This document shows positions 30,904-33,662 of a DNA stretch of 33,662 nt, piece after piece. The notes under the pieces are model-generated. The model had not been told where the DNA came from. It did no database searches and was given only the letters and a program-made list of their open reading frames with translations. Source of the DNA: BQJU01 sp964015035. Its GTDB lineage: Bacteria > Bacteroidota > Bacteroidia > Chitinophagales > Saprospiraceae. The DNA lies in NCBI GenBank assembly GCA_964015035.1, contig CAXHCA010000070.1, forward strand, positions 1 to 33,662, in the 5' to 3' direction. Position numbers and translations under genes: made by a program. Positions within the stretch are counted from its first letter, which is position 1; each line of letters starts with the position of its first letter.

Positions 30904-31118
30904 GCGCACTCTTTCCGTTTATCTACAATGCGATTCAACTTACCGCCTTGGCTGCGCAGTATCATTTGGAAATGCATCAATTGTACTTTCATGCCCAGAT
31001 TGCGAATTTTTCCAGCGATCGTTCCTGCCAGTGCCTGGAGTTTTTCCTCCTTTGTCGTGGATGAATGACTGGCAATCACCTGTTGGTCTTTCTTGGTCAA
31101 GCCCACTTCTAAAATCAC
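30843..31118 (-). CDS. Doubtful small reading frame antisense to the gap before modA
   Basis: A 91-residue frame begins at GTG 31118 and covers nearly all of the 30904-31164 gap, then runs 60 bases into the end of the upstream gene on the opposite strand. Its first 70 residues have reasonable composition and codon use (for example TTKEEKLQALAGTIAGKIRN and MKVQLMHFQMILRS), but I recognise no family and there is no ATG. It may be a real small gene, a remnant, or chance. Otherwise the gap holds nothing I can identify. Confidence 0.25.
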   Translation of the reverse strand: MILEVGLTKKDQQVIASHSSTTKEEKLQALAGTIAGKIRNLGMKVQLMHFQMILRSQGGKLNRIVDKRKECAYPSSCKRLISAITFCTRPN

Positions 31119-31164
31119 TTCGATCTTAAAATAGGTGAATAAATTTACCTTTACTACCTACACC

Positions 31165-31932
31165 ATGCAAAAAATCATTTATTTTCTCCTTTCTAGCTTA
31201 ATTGTTTTTTCTGCTTGTTCATCCAATAAGCAGCAAACCCTGACCATCGCCGCGGCGGCCAATACGCAATACGCGATGGGGGAAATCAAAACGGCCTTTG
31301 AAACGCAATTTGGCCAGGAAATCACATTGATCTTTGGCTCCTCTGGTAAGTTAACGGCCCAGATTTTAGAGTCAGCGCCTTATGATGTTTTTATTTCTGC
31401 GGATTTGAAATATCCACAAAGTATTTATGATCAAGGCTTTGCCGTGGGTGATCCGGGGGTCTATGCGCAGGGAGCTTTAGTTTTGTGGACCCTTAATCCC
31501 AATCTGACGCCGGATGCTGGTCTAGAGGTTCTATTAAGCGAAAAGGTCAAAAAGATTGCCATGGCCAATCCGCAAACAGCGCCGTACGGAGTGGCCACAG
31601 AAGAATTGCTTCGCAATGTGGGGATTTATGATCAAGTTGCCAGGAAACTGGTTTTTGGCGAGAGTATTTCTCAAACCAATCAATACCTGACGACCCACGC
31701 TGCCGAAATTGGTTTTACCGCTAAATCTGTAGTATTATCAAAGGAATTGCAGGGAAAAGGACAGTGGATTGATCTAGACCTCAATCAATATCGGGCTATT
31801 GACCAGGGAGTCGTATTGTTGAAAAAAGGGGTAGAACGCCACGGAGCATTGGCCAAACAATTTTACGAATTTCTATTTTCCGATACTGCCCGGAAAATCT
31901 TCGAAAAATATGGATATTTGATGCCAAAGTAA
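31165..31932 (+). CDS. modA: Molybdate ABC transporter substrate-binding lipoprotein ModA
   Basis: ModA captures molybdate (or tungstate) outside the inner membrane and passes it to ModBC. From ATG 31165 there are 255 residues, with lipobox VFSAC (Cys18). A GTG frame start at 31135 adds ten residues ahead of the signal and is unlikely. The family pattern is TIAAAANTQYAMGEI, FGSSGKLTAQI, YDVFISAD, IAMANPQTAPYGVATEELL and the late GFTAKSVVLS. modB starts 12 bases after the stop. Residues contacting the oxyanion appear conserved (Ser-Ser-Gly segment). Confidence 0.92.
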   Translation: MQKIIYFLLSSLIVFSACSSNKQQTLTIAAAANTQYAMGEIKTAFETQFGQEITLIFGSSGKLTAQILESAPYDVFISADLKYPQSIYDQGFAVGDPGVYAQGALVLWTLNPNLTPDAGLEVLLSEKVKKIAMANPQTAPYGVATEELLRNVGIYDQVARKLVFGESISQTNQYLTTHAAEIGFTAKSVVLSKELQGKGQWIDLDLNQYRAIDQGVVLLKKGVERHGALAKQFYEFLFSDTARKIFEKYGYLMPK

Positions 31933-31944
31933 CCGACTACCTGA

Positions 31945-32619
31945 ATGATTGATCCCGAACCGCTCATATTGACTTTTCGACTGGCGCTGATTACCACCAT
32001 GATTCTCTTGGTCCTGGCCTTTCCCATTGCCTATTGGCTGGCCTATAGCAAGTTTAAAGTCAAGGCAATTGCCGAAACGGTGGTGAGTATGCCATTGGTC
32101 CTTCCTCCTTCGGTATTGGGCTTTTATCTGTTGGTGGCCTTTAGTCCCTCTTCCTGGTTGGGCCGTTTCCTGGAATCCAATTTTGATTTGCGTCTGGTCT
32201 TTTCTTTCACCGGGTTGGTCGTCGCTTCGGTTATTTACAGCCTGCCTTTTATGGTGCATCCCATTCAGGCCGGTTTTGCTAGCCTTGAACCCGAATTGAA
32301 GTATGCCTCCTATTCTCTTGGGAAAAGTCGTTGGACCACCCTCTTTCGCGTTCTGTTGCCCAATATGAAGTCTTCCTTACTCACCGGAGTTGTTTTGACC
32401 TTTGCCCACACGATCGGTGAATTTGGCGTGGTATTGATGATCGGTGGCAATATTCCGGGTGAAACCAAAGTCGCGTCAATGGCCATCTACGATCAGGTGG
32501 AAATGATGCATTATGATCAGGCCAATATCTATGCCTTTATCCTTTTTGCTATAACTTTTGCTATCTTACTGATCGTCTACATGGTCAATCAACGTTATTT
32601 TAGCTCCCGCACGATATGA
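31945..32619 (+). CDS. modB: Molybdate ABC transporter permease ModB
   Basis: This 224-residue inner-membrane permease has five predicted membrane segments. The coupling loop to the ATPase is SLGKSRWTTLFRVLLPNMKS, the family's EAA-like motif. MPLVLPPSVLGFYLL and AHTIGEFGVVLMIGGNIPGET are strong ModB signatures. Length is normal. It ends in an ATGA overlap with modC (32616-32619). Confidence 0.95.
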   Translation: MIDPEPLILTFRLALITTMILLVLAFPIAYWLAYSKFKVKAIAETVVSMPLVLPPSVLGFYLLVAFSPSSWLGRFLESNFDLRLVFSFTGLVVASVIYSLPFMVHPIQAGFASLEPELKYASYSLGKSRWTTLFRVLLPNMKSSLLTGVVLTFAHTIGEFGVVLMIGGNIPGETKVASMAIYDQVEMMHYDQANIYAFILFAITFAILLIVYMVNQRYFSSRTI

Positions 32620-33506
32620 TTGAAATCAATATTCGCAAAAGGCTACAAACGGCCCATGGCGCTATGAATCTAGAGGTTGATGTTGAGCTGCCTACCGGAC
32701 AAATTACCACCATTTATGGAGCTTCGGGAGCCGGTAAAACGACTATTTTGAGCATCCTAGCCGGATTAGTAATACCTGAGAAAGGCCGGATTAAAGTGGG
32801 AGATGAATTGTGGCTGGATATGGCCAACAAAAAGAAATTGCCCATTCAAAAACGAAGCATTGGCTTTGTCTTTCAAAACTACGCCCTGTTTCCCAATATG
32901 ACGGTAGTTGACAATCTCCGCTATGCTTTGCGCAAAGGAGAAAATGAGGATTTTGTAAGAGAGCTGATGCACACCATGGAATTAGAGCAATTGCAACACC
33001 GTAAACCGGAAACGCTATCCGGCGGGCAAAAACAACGCGTAGCACTGGCAAGAGCACTGGTGCGACGTCCTAAACTACTATTGCTAGATGAGCCCCTCTC
33101 CGCGCTAGATCGACAGATGCGTAGCAAACTGCAGGACCTCATTCTGAAAGTTCACCATACTTTTGCATTGACCACCATTTTGGTGAGCCATGATTTAGGG
33201 GAAGTTTTTAAACTTTCCGACTGGGTCATCGAACTGGAAAAAGGCCAAATCAAACGGCAGGGTACACCGGTCAAGGTCTTTGAAAATCGAGATGATTTGA
33301 GTCACCTCCAGCTCAGGGGAAAGGTCCTGAAATTGACCCATTCCGGAGAAAAAAATCACCTGGAAATTTTAATTGGAAAAAATGTGATAAAAATGGTGAC
33401 TTCCGAACGGGAAAGTAGTCTTATTGCGGTTGATGATGAAATTGTATTGACTTTTCAGGCGCTAGAGCCTGTGGTGCGAAAGCTCCCTAGTCTGGAAAAG
33501 CGATAA
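32616..33506 (+). CDS. modC: Molybdate ABC transporter ATPase ModC
   Basis: This 296-residue ATPase drives molybdate uptake. It has Walker A YGASGAGKTT (about 34-43), Q-loop GFVFQNYALFPNMTV, signature LSGGQKQRVALARAL, Walker B LLLLDEPLSALD and the switch His in LVSHDLGEVF. The C-terminal part (about 230-290) is a shortened MOP/TOBE-like region (LRGKVLKLTHSGEKNHLEILIG) that may sense molybdate, shorter than in the E. coli type. It is translationally coupled to modB. No ModE-type regulator or molybdenum-cofactor gene lies in the window. Confidence 0.94.
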   Translation: MIEINIRKRLQTAHGAMNLEVDVELPTGQITTIYGASGAGKTTILSILAGLVIPEKGRIKVGDELWLDMANKKKLPIQKRSIGFVFQNYALFPNMTVVDNLRYALRKGENEDFVRELMHTMELEQLQHRKPETLSGGQKQRVALARALVRRPKLLLLDEPLSALDRQMRSKLQDLILKVHHTFALTTILVSHDLGEVFKLSDWVIELEKGQIKRQGTPVKVFENRDDLSHLQLRGKVLKLTHSGEKNHLEILIGKNVIKMVTSERESSLIAVDDEIVLTFQALEPVVRKLPSLEKR

Positions 33507-33610
33507 TTGGATCTTTTCCACAAACTTGGGGAGATGCATTGCATGAGGATTTATTTTAAAAGAGGTGCTCCGCTATCTCTGCGTCCTGTTTATTGCCTAT
33601 TTCTCTCTTA

Positions 33611-33662
33611 GTGCTTGTTTGGAGGTGGTGCTTTAGCAGCGAAAATTGCAGATTTGGGGTTC
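33611..33662 (+). mobile_element. MITE-like element, copy E (truncated by contig end)
   Basis: The left 52 bases of the family (GTGCTTGTTTGGAGGTGGTG then CTTTAGCAGCGAAAATTGCA) are present, preceded by TTA (33608-33610), in line with the TNA target rule. The contig ends inside the element, as expected when an assembler meets a dispersed repeat. The gap 33507-33607 shows nothing else. Confidence 0.75.

Noticed and set aside
1..33662. tRNA or rRNA genes
   Set aside because: I saw no tRNA cloverleaf signature (TTCRA loop with CCA end) and no rRNA-like conserved segments.

Overview
The window looks like a chromosomal contig from a member of the Bacteroidota, most likely a Saprospirales-type environmental bacterium (the order is inference). 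Direct signs are two secreted proteins with type IX secretion (T9SS) sorting tails, a giant protein of SprB-like repeats, several lipoproteins, a DUF6495 protein, A-rich rather than Shine-Dalgarno start regions, and repeated matches to the Bacteroidota -7 promoter box TAnnTTTG. Both contig ends are technical. Bases 5-37 are an Illumina Nextera read-1 adapter, and the right end stops inside a dispersed repeat.

Layout. 38-2700 (minus): CotH-like protein (cut by the contig end) and a DUF4956 membrane protein. 3014-5727 (plus): coiled-coil membrane protein, calcineurin-like phosphoesterase lipoprotein, D-amino-acid-oxidase-family flavoenzyme. 5754-8662: thioredoxin-like protein (minus), then UbiX, FKBP-type isomerase and TrmD (plus). 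8820-11096 (minus): T9SS-exported choice-of-anchor-B protein and a DUF6495 protein. 11212-19702 (plus): a tight run of TerC, DoxX, ApbE, a DEDDh exonuclease, two MbnP-like lipoproteins and three tandem di-heme MauG/cytochrome-c-peroxidase (MbnH-like) lipoproteins. 19703-20861: a gene-poor 1.16 kb stretch with three promoter-like box plus hairpin modules. 20862-26711: a 1949-residue adhesin-like protein with about 19 SprB-type repeats. 27001-29008: assimilatory sulfate reduction genes ([4Fe-4S] APS reductase and a thioredoxin-reductase-like ferredoxin/flavodoxin-NADP reductase), preceded by a 29-codon leader peptide with five consecutive cysteine codons and a strong intrinsic terminator. 29173-33506: DinB-like protein, an unknown exported protein, and modABC molybdate uptake.

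The main unannotated structures are these. (1) A family of short non-autonomous elements (four complete copies of 111-193 bp and one cut by the contig end) has about 19-bp terminal inverted repeats and TNA-type 3-bp target duplications. Two of them have duplications that coincide with gene stop codons. (2) The cysteine-codon leader and terminator ahead of cysH look like a cysteine-responsive attenuator. (3) A paired set of two MbnP-like and three MbnH-like genes is present, in which one MbnP paralogue has lost the tryptophan expected to be the modified residue. (4) A repeated box plus hairpin cassette lies upstream of the giant adhesin and may encode small RNAs.
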